From contig NZ_JAERSF010000001.1 in assembly GCF_016735615.1 (NCBI RefSeq), forward strand, positions 1,054,001 through 1,118,000: 64,000 nt of DNA. The letters run 5' to 3'. Both the position numbers and the translations under genes were made by a program. The DNA comes from Flavobacterium tagetis. Lineage in GTDB: Bacteria > Bacteroidota > Bacteroidia > Flavobacteriales > Flavobacteriaceae. Under the pieces are notes generated by a model. That model did no database searches. It saw nothing but the letters and a program-made list of their open reading frames with translations, and was not told where the DNA came from. Shown in pieces: positions 52,477-61,661 of the stretch (the first letter of the stretch is position 1; the number at the start of each line of letters is the position of its first letter).

Positions 52477-53652
52477 TTAAATAATTGCCGTTTCGTCTTC
52501 GTGGTGGTGAGCGTGATCATGATCTTGAACAGCCATACCAATAAACAATGATGATAACATTGTGAAGATAAACGCTTGTAAAAATGCAACCAAAATTTCA
52601 ATAACAGAGATAAACAAAGTCAATCCTAATGAGATTGGCAAATCTGCTGCTAAATTTTTTCCAACAAAAATCATTGCAATTAAACTCATAATTACTACGT
52701 GACCTGCAGTAATGTTTGCGTACAAACGAATTAATAATGCGAATGGTTTTGTTAATGTTCCTAAAATCTCAATTGGAGCTAAGATAATTTTCATTGGAAC
52801 TGGCACTCCTGGCATCCAGAAGATGTGTCCCCAATAATCTTTGTTTGCACTAAATTGAGTAATGATAAATGTAAAGGCTGCTAAACAAACTGTAATAGCA
52901 ATATTTCCTGTTACGTTGATACCTAGCGGAGTCATTCCTAATAAGTTCAAGATCCAAACAAAGAAAAATACAGTTAATAGGTAACCCATATATTTACGGT
53001 ATTTTTTCTCTCCAATATTTGGAACTGCAATCTCATCTCTAATGAAAATTACAAGTGGCTCTAAAACTCTACCAAATCCTGTTGGGATTGGTCCTTTTTT
53101 GTATGATTTTGCTAATCCAGTAAACATAAAGAATAATAATACTGATACGAAAAGCATTGAAACAACATTTTTAGTAATTGAAAAATCTAATGGTTTTTCG
53201 TTTGATGGATGACCGTGCTCATCAAAGTTGATTGTTCCAGCAGCATCTGTTTTGTAAATTTTACCGTGAACTAATTTGTAGTAGCTACCATCAACTTCTG
53301 CAACTTCTTCTCCGTGGTGTAATTTTGAAGAAGAGAAAACTTTTAAACCTCCATCAATAAGGATAACCGGTAATGGAAAACCGTAGTGTTTATTTTCTTT
53401 TTCATCTGAAAAGAAAACAAAATCATGAGAATCTTGTAAGTGGTGATCAATAAATGCATCAACTTTTGCCTTTGGGTCAAGAGCAACATGCTCTCCTTCT
53501 TCGTGAGCATTATGTGAAACTACTTTCTCTTCGTGAGTCGTTTCAGTTTGAACATGCGTCGAATCATTCTCTTGATTTGCAAAACCCATAATAGGTAGAG
53601 AAGCTACAAAAGCTGCAAGAATAAAGCTGAGTGGTTTGTTTGAAATCACCAT
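52477..53652 (-). CDS. atpB: ATP synthase F0 subunit a, with long N-terminal extension
   Basis: A 391-residue membrane protein, about 120 residues longer than the E. coli protein. A signal-like segment (PLSFILAAFVASLPIMGFA) and a His/Glu-rich periplasmic region (about 23-150) precede the a-subunit core. The core shows MKIILAPIEILGTLTKPFALLIRLYANITAGHVV with the essential Arg in LLIRLYANITAGH. The C-terminus is His-rich (QDHDHAHHHEDE). The extension is usual for Bacteroidota AtpB. It forms the proton half-channels beside the c ring. Confidence 0.95.
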   Translation of the reverse strand: MVISNKPLSFILAAFVASLPIMGFANQENDSTHVQTETTHEEKVVSHNAHEEGEHVALDPKAKVDAFIDHHLQDSHDFVFFSDEKENKHYGFPLPVILIDGGLKVFSSSKLHHGEEVAEVDGSYYKLVHGKIYKTDAAGTINFDEHGHPSNEKPLDFSITKNVVSMLFVSVLLFFMFTGLAKSYKKGPIPTGFGRVLEPLVIFIRDEIAVPNIGEKKYRKYMGYLLTVFFFVWILNLLGMTPLGINVTGNIAITVCLAAFTFIITQFSANKDYWGHIFWMPGVPVPMKIILAPIEILGTLTKPFALLIRLYANITAGHVVIMSLIAMIFVGKNLAADLPISLGLTLFISVIEILVAFLQAFIFTMLSSLFIGMAVQDHDHAHHHEDETAII

Positions 53653-53770
53653 ATCGTGGAAAATCTTATTTTTTTACGTTTCTAAAATTTGGTGCAAAGG
53701 TACATTTTTTATTAATATTCAAAAGGATATGAAAAATTATTTTTAAACCTTGTTTTAAAGAATTGTTATT

Positions 53771-54163
53771 TTAACGCTTTTCATTTAATAATCGGACAGT
53801 TAAAAGCGTCTGAAATAACAAAAACAGCACAAATGTTACAAAAAAACTAACTTTTTCAACATTGCTTTCTCCCGTTTTATTTTTTAAGATCGGCTGAAGG
53901 GCTAAATAGGCTAATAGCATTTGTGTAAAAGTTCCGAATAAAAATACCATTCCGACAATTTCAAAATTCTTCTTTTTTACTACTAATAATATAAGGTATA
54001 ATAAAGACGAAATTGCGAAGAAAGAAAAATACAGTAATTCTAAACTGTAATGAAAGCTCTCCGTATTAATTTCACTAAAGAAAAAAACTGCTTTATGAAT
54101 AATATATGTTCCTAAAGCGAGACATAACAAATAAAAAATCTGTTTGTAATTTTTTGTAAGCAT
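53771..54163 (-). CDS. Four-helix membrane protein in the atp operon (DUF6168-like)
   Basis: A 130-residue protein with four hydrophobic segments: QIFYLLCLALGTYIIHKAVFFF, ELLYFSFFAISSLLYLILLVV, FEIVGMVFLFGTFTQMLLAYLAL, and VSFFVTFVLFLLFQTLLTVRLL. It occupies the position of AtpI, between atpZ and atpB, and may help assemble the c ring in the same way. The family label is from recalled Bacteroidota annotation. Confidence 0.75.
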   Translation of the reverse strand: MLTKNYKQIFYLLCLALGTYIIHKAVFFFSEINTESFHYSLELLYFSFFAISSLLYLILLVVKKKNFEIVGMVFLFGTFTQMLLAYLALQPILKNKTGESNVEKVSFFVTFVLFLLFQTLLTVRLLNEKR

Positions 54164-54220
54164 TTGAAATAATTTTAGTGCAAAGATGCAATTTTTATCT
54201 CAAGCCATTTTATATACAAA

Positions 54221-54448
54221 CTACTTTGTTTTATTGATATCATTTACTTGTCGGATTACATTATACAATGCAACTCCAACACCGGCTAATACAAAAATGG
54301 TATTATAATAAACTTTTGGACTTGGATGTTTCTCATCAAGCCAAGTCCCAAAATAAGAAAACACAAAAATGATTACTCCCATTTGAAAGGGAATATTAAT
54401 AAATGCTAACCATTTATTTCTTCTATCATTATTCGGTTCCTTTTCCAT
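54221..54448 (-). CDS. AtpZ/AtpI family protein
   Basis: A 75-residue protein with two membrane helices: FINIPFQMGVIIFVFSYFGTWLDEKH and TIFVLAGVGVALYNVIRQVN. The Gly and Asp around FGTWLDE match the AtpZ family that helps F0 assembly or Mg2+ handling. Its start overlaps the bactofilin gene end by 20 bases. Confidence 0.85.
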   Translation of the reverse strand: MEKEPNNDRRNKWLAFINIPFQMGVIIFVFSYFGTWLDEKHPSPKVYYNTIFVLAGVGVALYNVIRQVNDINKTK

Positions 54449-54827
54449 CTTCTAGCATGATTACAGGATTTGAATGGGCAAGCATCGTACAGGTTGCTGT
54501 AAAGTCAGCTCCTGGTTCTATTGAAAGTTTTCCTACTGCTACCTCTCCGTGTATTTGAGCAGTCGATTTAATATTAAGGGTTTCTAGAACTTTTATCTTT
54601 CCGTGAAATTCTCCTTCAATATCAGCATTATTACAAATTATTTCTCCTTTAACGGCTCCTTTGGCCCCAATTACTATTTTGCCCTGTGAAGTAAAATTTC
54701 CAATCAATTCGCCATCTAATCTAAAATCGGCTTTTGAGACTATATCTCCTACTATTGATGTTCCTTCAACAATTCTATTTGTTTTTCCTAATTGTTCAGT
54801 TCCGTTTTTTTTTACTTTTTCAAACAT
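54429..54827 (-). CDS. Bactofilin (polymer-forming cytoskeletal protein)
   Basis: A 132-residue protein with a central beta-helix domain (about 20-110) of short repeats: EGTSIVGDIVSKADFRLDGELIGNFTSQGKIVIGAKGAVKGEII. Bactofilins polymerise without nucleotides on the inner membrane side and influence cell shape. It sits 12 bases after sprE and overlaps atpZ, so cell-shape, gliding/secretion and ATP synthase genes share a transcript. Confidence 0.92.
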   Translation of the reverse strand: MFEKVKKNGTEQLGKTNRIVEGTSIVGDIVSKADFRLDGELIGNFTSQGKIVIGAKGAVKGEIICNNADIEGEFHGKIKVLETLNIKSTAQIHGEVAVGKLSIEPGADFTATCTMLAHSNPVIMLEDGKGTE

Positions 54828-54839
54828 GGCGGTTAAGAT

Positions 54840-57452
54840 TTAAGGGGTTTTTGGGGTAAGGTATGCGTCTAGATTCTTTTTAATCTGAACAATTTTGTAA
54901 TTATCATTTGATATAATTATTGCTTGATCTGGGATTTTATATTTCTTATCATCTCTAAAAACTCCTGCAATATCATTTGCATAAGCTTCAGATTTTAAAC
55001 CATGAATAACTACAAAACTTTCTGTTTTATTGTATTTATCCAAAGATGTTGTCAATCTTTCGTAGTTTTCAACTAATAAAAACACTCTAATTGCTTCTTC
55101 AATTCTTTTAACCGCTTTTGTATCGTTGTTAGAAACACGATATACTATTTTCCAATTTTTAGTATCAGTTGTTGTAAAATTAAGTTTCTCTAAAACAGGA
55201 ACTTGTTTCTCTAGAATTTCTCTAGCATTTCTGCCTTCTTCACTATTCGGATAATTATCTGCCACATTCTCAAGTCCTTTTTTATAAGCTTCTAAACCGT
55301 ATACTTTTCCTAAAGTGTTAGCTTTTAGCAATTCGTATTTTGATACAATATCGTCTCCCGAATATTGATTAATAAGATTGTCAATATTAGCTAAGACTTC
55401 ATCAAAATGTTCTTCTTCAAAAAGTTTATACCATTTTTGATATTCTTTGTCTGGACTAGAATTTGAGTTGTCTTCTTTATTATTTAAGATGTGGGCATAT
55501 CTCGAATCTGGATATTTCGAAGAAATCTCAGCTTTCATGGCCTCCGCTTTTGCCAGGTCTGTAATTTGATAAATTTTATACAAATTATACATGGATGGCA
55601 ATACCAGTTTTTCTTCAGGATTATTTTGAAGTAATTGTTCTAGTTTATCGCTGGCCAAATTATATTCTTTAAACTTCTCCTTATATATAAGTCCTAATTG
55701 ATAGTATGAAAAATTACGTTCTTTGCCAATACTGTCCATAGCAACCTGCGAAGTTGGAAGCTGTTCTACATAATAAGCTACCGTATATTTTTCTGGTACA
55801 ATTGTATCATTCAATGCGTTGGCAACTTCTTTTGCAGCAATTGTATCGTTGATTGCATCACTATTGGCTCCTTTTATTCCTGCCAATCTCCAGTTTCCGC
55901 CCATAGTTCTGCTACCCCACATTTTTTTAAATTGCAATTTTCCATAAGCTACAGTTGTAGGATTATAAAAATAAAATGTGCTTCCATTATCATTACTGCC
56001 TGGAGGCATACCGATTCCTTCTGGTTCTACTGGTTTACCTAAAGAATTAGGGTTAACGGCTCCATTTCCTGAAAAATCTGCTTGGGAATTTCGATCAATA
56101 TTCGCCAATCGTTCTTTTTCTTTTTCCTCTAAAAGTCTTTTCGCTTCGTCTTTCTTTTTAAGTTCTGCAATATAATTTTCGAAATAATCTTTCTTTTCGT
56201 TTGGTGGCAAATTGTATACCTTAATAATACTGTCATTGCGTTTTGCAATCGCTTCGTATTTAATTACGTCATCAAGATTTTTTCTGTTTTTTTCTATAAA
56301 GGCAAATTCTCGAGTTTTAGGATCTAACTTTACCAAAGTACTATCATAATACTTTGCTGCCATTGAATAATCTGTATTTTTAAAATACATGTTTCCAATG
56401 TTTCTGTAAGCAGAAGCCATCAAGTATGGGTCTTTTGACTTTCTTCCTAAAGATTTATTGTAGAACAATAATGCATTTTCTTGGTCTTTATTTTTCTCGA
56501 AGAAAACTCCCATTTCATAAAACAAAAGGTCATAATATGGACGGTTCTCTCTATTTTCTACCAGTTTATTGTAAGCTTCAATAAACATATTCTTATCACC
56601 ATTTTCATAATCAAACATTTGTGCTTTTTTTGCGTAAGCATGCATCATATACTTACGATCTGCTTTTCTGTTTAAATCAATTACGGCATTATAAAAATAA
56701 ATGGCACTGTCACGCTGCCCTTCTGCCTGATACATCTGGCCAAGAATAAAACGATATCTCGCACGTTCTTCGTTACTTTTAGTAAATTGCTCCGCAACTT
56801 TAAGTTTAGAAACGGCGCTATCTTTTTGTTCTAAATTCAGATAAGCTTCTGCCAAAAGAGCATTTGCATCTGCGTAAGTCTGCTTATCTAAATCTGTTTT
56901 TTTAAGTAAAATTTTTATGTTTTTAAGAGCAATTGCATCATTACCTAAACGCATATTGGTTTTCTCGCGCCAGATTTTTGCTGTATAAATATTATTGCTT
57001 TCTGGATATTTGTATAAAATATAATTGAAAGCCTCAATTGCAGGAATAAAACGCTGATCGTAATATCTTGCTTTACCAAGCATAAGATATGCCTCATCCA
57101 TCTGCCAGTTTCTTTCTCTTCCTCCAATATTCATAGAGTGTTTCTGAATGGCTTTTGTAGCTTTAGTTTCTGCTTTTTCAAAATCAGGATTTTTAGCTTT
57201 TTCGCCTTCAGAAAAATTTTCATCGAACTGCATTTTTTCAATTGGCAGCTGTTTCCAAAAATTATCTTCGTTATTGGCCTGAATAGATTTTAAACCTTTA
57301 TCAAGGCCAATTCCCCCATTATAAAGAATATTGTATTTTGTCCCAATCGAGTGAGAACTTCGAGCCAAAAAGGTATTTTTTTTGGTAGAACAAGCTATCA
57401 AAAAGAATAAAAAAATGGGAATAAAACTATATTTAAGAGTATTCTTTTTCAA
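54840..57452 (-). CDS. sprE: SprE/PorW-type lipoprotein of type IX secretion and gliding
   Basis: An 870-residue lipoprotein starting with TTG at 57452, with lipobox FLIAC (Cys near residue 21). TPR-like repeats fill about 90-420 (EAYLMLGKARYYDQRFIPAIEAFNYILYKYP, FEKNKDQENALLFYNKSLGR), followed by a charged linker and a second repeat region near 585-740. The C-terminus carries a conserved globular part. It matches, from memory, F. johnsoniae SprE, needed for type IX secretion and gliding. Its location beside the atp genes agrees with that genome. Confidence 0.87.
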   Translation of the reverse strand: MKKNTLKYSFIPIFLFFLIACSTKKNTFLARSSHSIGTKYNILYNGGIGLDKGLKSIQANNEDNFWKQLPIEKMQFDENFSEGEKAKNPDFEKAETKATKAIQKHSMNIGGRERNWQMDEAYLMLGKARYYDQRFIPAIEAFNYILYKYPESNNIYTAKIWREKTNMRLGNDAIALKNIKILLKKTDLDKQTYADANALLAEAYLNLEQKDSAVSKLKVAEQFTKSNEERARYRFILGQMYQAEGQRDSAIYFYNAVIDLNRKADRKYMMHAYAKKAQMFDYENGDKNMFIEAYNKLVENRENRPYYDLLFYEMGVFFEKNKDQENALLFYNKSLGRKSKDPYLMASAYRNIGNMYFKNTDYSMAAKYYDSTLVKLDPKTREFAFIEKNRKNLDDVIKYEAIAKRNDSIIKVYNLPPNEKKDYFENYIAELKKKDEAKRLLEEKEKERLANIDRNSQADFSGNGAVNPNSLGKPVEPEGIGMPPGSNDNGSTFYFYNPTTVAYGKLQFKKMWGSRTMGGNWRLAGIKGANSDAINDTIAAKEVANALNDTIVPEKYTVAYYVEQLPTSQVAMDSIGKERNFSYYQLGLIYKEKFKEYNLASDKLEQLLQNNPEEKLVLPSMYNLYKIYQITDLAKAEAMKAEISSKYPDSRYAHILNNKEDNSNSSPDKEYQKWYKLFEEEHFDEVLANIDNLINQYSGDDIVSKYELLKANTLGKVYGLEAYKKGLENVADNYPNSEEGRNAREILEKQVPVLEKLNFTTTDTKNWKIVYRVSNNDTKAVKRIEEAIRVFLLVENYERLTTSLDKYNKTESFVVIHGLKSEAYANDIAGVFRDDKKYKIPDQAIIISNDNYKIVQIKKNLDAYLTPKTP

Positions 57453-57542
57453 TAGAAAAGAGTTTAAAACACATAACTACTAAAAACCAATTTTAGTATA
57501 ATCACTTGTAAAAATACGCTTCTTTTTGAAATATAGAAATTC

Positions 57543-58238
57543 TTACACAGCAAAAAATAATTCTAGTTCTTGTAAGGTCTCTTTTGAGGTCTGAATATCT
57601 TTCACTATCTCACCTTTATTTAGAGCTACAATACGATCACAAACTTCTACGGTATGCTGTAAATCGTGGCTTGAGACTAAAACTGTTACATTTGGATCGT
57701 CGGCTAATTCTCTAATAATTTTTTTTAATCGGCTAACTGTTGTTGGATCTAAATTTGCAAAAGGTTCGTCTAAAATTACAACTTCAGGATTACCGATAAG
57801 TGTGGCAATAATACCCACTTTTTTCTGATTTCCTTTAGATAAATCACGAAGGTATTTTTTATTATTCAAAATTTCGCCGTTAAAAAACTCTTCATGTTTC
57901 GCTAACAGTGCATCAATATCTGCTTTGTTTTGATTGCGTAAATCGCCAATAAAATAGAAATACTCTTCTGGAGTTAAATATCCGATAAGGAAATTTTCAT
58001 CTAAAAATGATCCCGTAAAAGATTTCCAATTCTCACTTGTATTTACTTGAATATGATTACTTTTTATATATCCTGTTGAAGGCTGAATTAGATCTAAAAG
58101 CAAACTGAAAAAAGTTGTTTTTCCTGCTCCGTTATTTCCTACCAACCCGAAACTTTGCCCTTTTGGAATTTCTAGATCACTAATATTTAAAACTGTTGTT
58201 CCGTTATATGTTTTTGAAAGCTGATTTACTTGTATCAT
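57543..58238 (-). CDS. ABC transporter ATP-binding protein
   Basis: A 231-residue ATPase: Walker A GNNGAGKTTF near 35-44, signature LRDLSKGNQKKVG (an SKGNQKK variant of LSGGQ), Walker B VVILDEPFANLDP and switch His in SSHDLQHTVE. It pairs with the next gene, whose permease is 52 bases downstream. The export substrate is unknown. Confidence 0.93.
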   Translation of the reverse strand: MIQVNQLSKTYNGTTVLNISDLEIPKGQSFGLVGNNGAGKTTFFSLLLDLIQPSTGYIKSNHIQVNTSENWKSFTGSFLDENFLIGYLTPEEYFYFIGDLRNQNKADIDALLAKHEEFFNGEILNNKKYLRDLSKGNQKKVGIIATLIGNPEVVILDEPFANLDPTTVSRLKKIIRELADDPNVTVLVSSHDLQHTVEVCDRIVALNKGEIVKDIQTSKETLQELELFFAV

Positions 58239-58289
58239 TATAATTTTAGATTTATTAATTTACTAATTGGCTAATTCTCTAATTATCAA

Positions 58290-59750
58290 TTAACTCTTTT
58301 GTTTGTAAGCACTTATCGTACTGTACTTTTCTTTTTTGTACCTCTTTTCAATTAATGAAAACACTTTTTCTTTAAAGATAAAACCTAAGACTCCTGCTCC
58401 TGCAACCAAACTTAATGCTACAGTTTTATCTGCAAAACGAAGACCAAGCCAATACAATACTAAAGGCAGAAATATTTTTGGCAAAGACAAAAGCATCGAA
58501 TTCACATTAAAGGCTTTTTTATCTCCAAAAGCTCCTCCAGCATTACTCAAATCAATTGGCGTTTTAGTAAAAGCACCTCCTAAAAGCACCAAATGAGAAT
58601 TGACTCCGATATTATAAACCGCGCCAACGACAATAGTTAGGTAAACTTCCCATCCATATAAAAGATAAAAAGAAGCCAGAATTGTAGAAATAAAAGTAGC
58701 AATTACAATAAGCCACCATTTTGCGGTAATATAACCTCTATACGGAATATTCTGAGTCATCATTAATTGATAATACGAACTGTCCCAGCTTGGTACAAAC
58801 TGGCCAAAGACAAATAGAAATCCTCCAGAGACAAATATTCCGGCAAAAATTTGCATAGCAGGCGGCTGGTGCGTATTTCCGAAAAAAATCAATCCGTAGA
58901 ATAAAAAGATCACACTCATTACTATAGTGGTTTTTGACCTTTTATTTCTTTTAATAAGTTTAATGTCATTTTTAAGAAAAGTTCCTAAAGTCCCAAATTG
59001 ATTCAGCCAAGCCAGATTTTCTGTTGATGCCACATCGTGTTTTACAGAAAGGCCTGCGTCTAGGTATAAATTCTTTTCGAAGTATTTAAAAGTAAAAATA
59101 TAAAGTCCGATTAGTATTAAAATCGGAATTAGAAACACTCCATCAATATCATAGAAGTTCTGAAAAAATGGAGTTGTAAATAGAGTAATATCAAATAACT
59201 TGTAATATTGCGCACCCCCTAAAACTATTATCGCTACTACAAAAACAGCAAACAATTTGTCAATATTACTTAAGATAATATTCAGGAAATTATTAATGTA
59301 TATCATCGCCATTATTCCTAAATGCCAAAAAATAATCTCGACAACATCATATCCATTCAAAATTAACACGACTGAAAACGGAATAAAAAATAAAGCATGT
59401 ACCCAATTAAAAAAAGACAAAGCCGTTTTGCCTAAAGAAAAATGAACAATTGTTGGTTTCTTAAAAGGGAGGACTAATAAAGGTTTAATATTCAAAACAG
59501 GAATTGACTGCAATAACAATCGAATTATTAAATCTAAAAGAAAATAGTAAAAAAGAAATTTGTTGACTGTTACTAATGGTTCCAATTTCATATCCTTTAG
59601 AACATAAAATGCTCCAACGCCCATTGCGACAAAAATTAATGAAAAATAGATCATCAAAAAGCCTATTATAATTTTCATTGCCAGGTTTTTACCGAATGAT
59701 GCCGACCTAATAAAAGCTTTCCATTCGAGGTAAACAAACTTCTTAATCAT
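58290..59750 (-). CDS. ABC transporter permease (DUF5687 type)
   Basis: A 486-residue integral membrane protein with about eleven helices, beginning with MIKKFVYLEWKAFIRSASFGKNLAMKIIIGF. It fits the DUF5687 permease family of Bacteroidota. On the minus strand it precedes the ATPase gene, and the two form a two-gene exporter. The substrate is not evident. Confidence 0.85.
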   Translation of the reverse strand: MIKKFVYLEWKAFIRSASFGKNLAMKIIIGFLMIYFSLIFVAMGVGAFYVLKDMKLEPLVTVNKFLFYYFLLDLIIRLLLQSIPVLNIKPLLVLPFKKPTIVHFSLGKTALSFFNWVHALFFIPFSVVLILNGYDVVEIIFWHLGIMAMIYINNFLNIILSNIDKLFAVFVVAIIVLGGAQYYKLFDITLFTTPFFQNFYDIDGVFLIPILILIGLYIFTFKYFEKNLYLDAGLSVKHDVASTENLAWLNQFGTLGTFLKNDIKLIKRNKRSKTTIVMSVIFLFYGLIFFGNTHQPPAMQIFAGIFVSGGFLFVFGQFVPSWDSSYYQLMMTQNIPYRGYITAKWWLIVIATFISTILASFYLLYGWEVYLTIVVGAVYNIGVNSHLVLLGGAFTKTPIDLSNAGGAFGDKKAFNVNSMLLSLPKIFLPLVLYWLGLRFADKTVALSLVAGAGVLGFIFKEKVFSLIEKRYKKEKYSTISAYKQKS

Positions 59751-59855
59751 GGTTTATGGTTTTAATATTTTTGTAGTAAGAGACCAAATGTAGGAAAACG
59801 TTACAAAAAAAGTTAAAAAAAATAATTTAGTGCTAAACTTTTAATAGTGGTTTGC

Positions 59856-59863
59856 TACTTTTG
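59856..59863 (+). promoter_or_regulatory. -7 box of the PaaE-like reductase gene
   Basis: TACTTTTG followed by C matches TAnnTTTG and places initiation near 59871, eight bases before ATG 59879. It rules against the in-frame TTG at 59852, which lies inside or ahead of the promoter. Confidence 0.6.
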
Positions 59864-59878
59864 CATAAAAATTCTATC

Positions 59879-60931
59879 ATGCCTTCATTCTTAAAACTTA
59901 TAATTAAAGAGGTTAAACGCGAAACTGCAGATGCTGTTTCTATCCTTTTTAATGTTCCTGAAGAACTAAAGCCAGACTATAAATTTATAGCTGGACAATA
60001 TATAAATTTAAAACTAACTCTTGATAACCAAGAAATTAGACGTGCTTATTCTATTTGCTCTGCACCAGATAGCGGCGAACTAAGAATTGCTGTAAAAGCA
60101 GTAAAAAATGGTCTTTTTTCTCAGTTTGCCAATACAAAACTAAAAGCAGGAGATGTTCTTGAAGTTGGTCATCCAGAAGGTAAGTTTACTTTTGAACCAG
60201 ATGCTGAAAGACAAAAAAACTATGCTGCATTTGCTGCAGGAAGCGGAATTACTCCAGTTCTTTCTATTATAAAGTCAGTTTTAAAAAATGAGCCAAAGAG
60301 TTCATTTGTATTGGTTTACGGAAACAAAACTCCTGAAAGTACAATCTTTCACCAAGAACTTCACGATTTACAATTACAATATGTAGGCAGATTTTTTGTG
60401 CATAATGTGTACAGCCAAGCAAAAGCCGAAAATGCTTTATTTGGAAGAATTGAAAAATCGGCTGTAAATTTTGTTTTAAACAACAAACACAAAGAACTTC
60501 AATTTGATAAGTTTTTCCTTTGCGGACCAGAAGAAATGATTAATACTGTTTCTAATGTTTTGAAAGAGAAAAATGTAAAAGAGTCTGCTATTAAATTCGA
60601 ATTGTTTACTTCTTCTTCTGAAGAACATGCTATTCAAGGTTCTCAAGAAGGACACACAAAAATTACTGTTTTGGTAGACGATGAGGAAACTACTTTTGAA
60701 ATGTCTAAAAAGCAAACTATTCTAGATGCTGCTCTAAAACAAGGTGTTGACGCTCCTTATTCTTGCCAAGGCGGAATCTGTAGCAGCTGTCTAGGACGTG
60801 TGACAAAAGGAAGTGCAGAAATGACAAAAAATTCTATTTTGACAGACAGTGAAATTGCTGAAGGTTTAATTTTAACATGTCAAGCGCATCCAACATCAGA
60901 AACTATTTATGTTGATTACGACGACGTATAA
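59879..60931 (+). CDS. PaaE-like ferredoxin-NAD(P)H reductase with 2Fe-2S domain
   Basis: A 350-residue protein. The FAD-binding domain (about 1-100) has RRAYSICSAPDS, the NAD(P)H domain (100-230) AAGSGITPVLSIIKSVL and FLCGPEEMI. The C-terminal 2Fe-2S domain has CQGGICSSC and a distant fourth Cys in LTCQAHP. It passes electrons from NAD(P)H to an oxygenase or desaturase. No phenylacetate genes are near, so the partner is unknown; fatty acid desaturases often use such a reductase. Confidence 0.88.
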   Translation: MPSFLKLIIKEVKRETADAVSILFNVPEELKPDYKFIAGQYINLKLTLDNQEIRRAYSICSAPDSGELRIAVKAVKNGLFSQFANTKLKAGDVLEVGHPEGKFTFEPDAERQKNYAAFAAGSGITPVLSIIKSVLKNEPKSSFVLVYGNKTPESTIFHQELHDLQLQYVGRFFVHNVYSQAKAENALFGRIEKSAVNFVLNNKHKELQFDKFFLCGPEEMINTVSNVLKEKNVKESAIKFELFTSSSEEHAIQGSQEGHTKITVLVDDEETTFEMSKKQTILDAALKQGVDAPYSCQGGICSSCLGRVTKGSAEMTKNSILTDSEIAEGLILTCQAHPTSETIYVDYDDV

Positions 60932-60954
60932 TATTTGATAAATTCCAAAATATA

Positions 60955-60999
60955 AAAATCCAAATTCCAAACTAAAATGGAATTTGGATTTTTTTTTGA
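60955..60999 (+). terminator. Terminator after the reductase gene
   Basis: A 15-bp perfect stem (60955-60969 with 60978-60992) and a run of nine T. The rest of the 252-base gap to 61183 is AT-rich and shows no other feature. Confidence 0.88.
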
Positions 61000-61183
61000 T
61001 TTATATTCACAATTCTTCCCGTTATGAAAAGATTTCACTGACATTGAAATAAAATCAAAATTTCATTAAAATATTGCCGATTTTTCATTAAATTAGAGGT
61101 AAAATTATGGCAATATCAATCTCATCCTTTTGAGATTTTGCAGAGCTAAATCAAATTTGTCAAACATTTAAACATTAAATATC

Positions 61184-61618
61184 ATGACAGCTCACGTACA
61201 ACACTTTCATCTATATCTATTTATTATGTTGGTTGTAACTGCTTCGCTTTGCGTTCTGGCAGTTATTATAAAAATGAAAAACAGAAAAGGTCCTAAGTTG
61301 CTTGAAAGAGAAAAATACAATTCAACTTTGACTGAAAAAATGGTAGAAATTAAAAAGACCGATTCGAATGTTTTTAATATCTGGCCTTATGTAAGCAGGC
61401 TTAAATCGGCTAAAATTTTATCTAAAAAAATTAAAGATCATGACTTAATTTATAAAATATACAGAGATTCATCTGATAAATTCGAGCATATTCTGTTGTC
61501 AACCGAAGACAAAAATAACTTTGTCACCATTATAGTAAACAAAAAAAGAAAAAAAACAATCGGATATTCTTTCCTTGATTCTAATGAAAGATACGATCTA
61601 AACAAAAATATTGCTTAA
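61184..61618 (+). CDS. Small membrane-anchored protein of unknown function
   Basis: A 144-residue protein with one N-terminal helix (LYLFIMLVVTASLCVLAVII, about 10-29) after a His-containing start (MTAHVQHFH). The rest is soluble, basic and mixed, with KFEHILLSTEDKNNFVTIIVNKKRKKTIGYSFLD near the end. No family was recognised. It stands alone between two terminators. Confidence 0.72.
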   Translation: MTAHVQHFHLYLFIMLVVTASLCVLAVIIKMKNRKGPKLLEREKYNSTLTEKMVEIKKTDSNVFNIWPYVSRLKSAKILSKKIKDHDLIYKIYRDSSDKFEHILLSTEDKNNFVTIIVNKKRKKTIGYSFLDSNERYDLNKNIA

Positions 61619-61624
61619 AGATTA

Positions 61625-61658
61625 AAAAAAACTTCTCCATAAAAAGAGAAGTTTTTTT
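61625..61658. terminator. Bidirectional terminator between the small membrane protein and GT9 genes
   Basis: ACTTCTC (61631-61637) pairs with GAGAAGT (61646-61652), extended by A and T runs on both sides. The two genes converge here. Confidence 0.88.
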
Positions 61659-61661
61659 ATT

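Noticed and set aside
48552..53652. Complete F-ATPase operon
   Set aside because: atpD and atpC are not present; the operon ends with atpG and a terminator.
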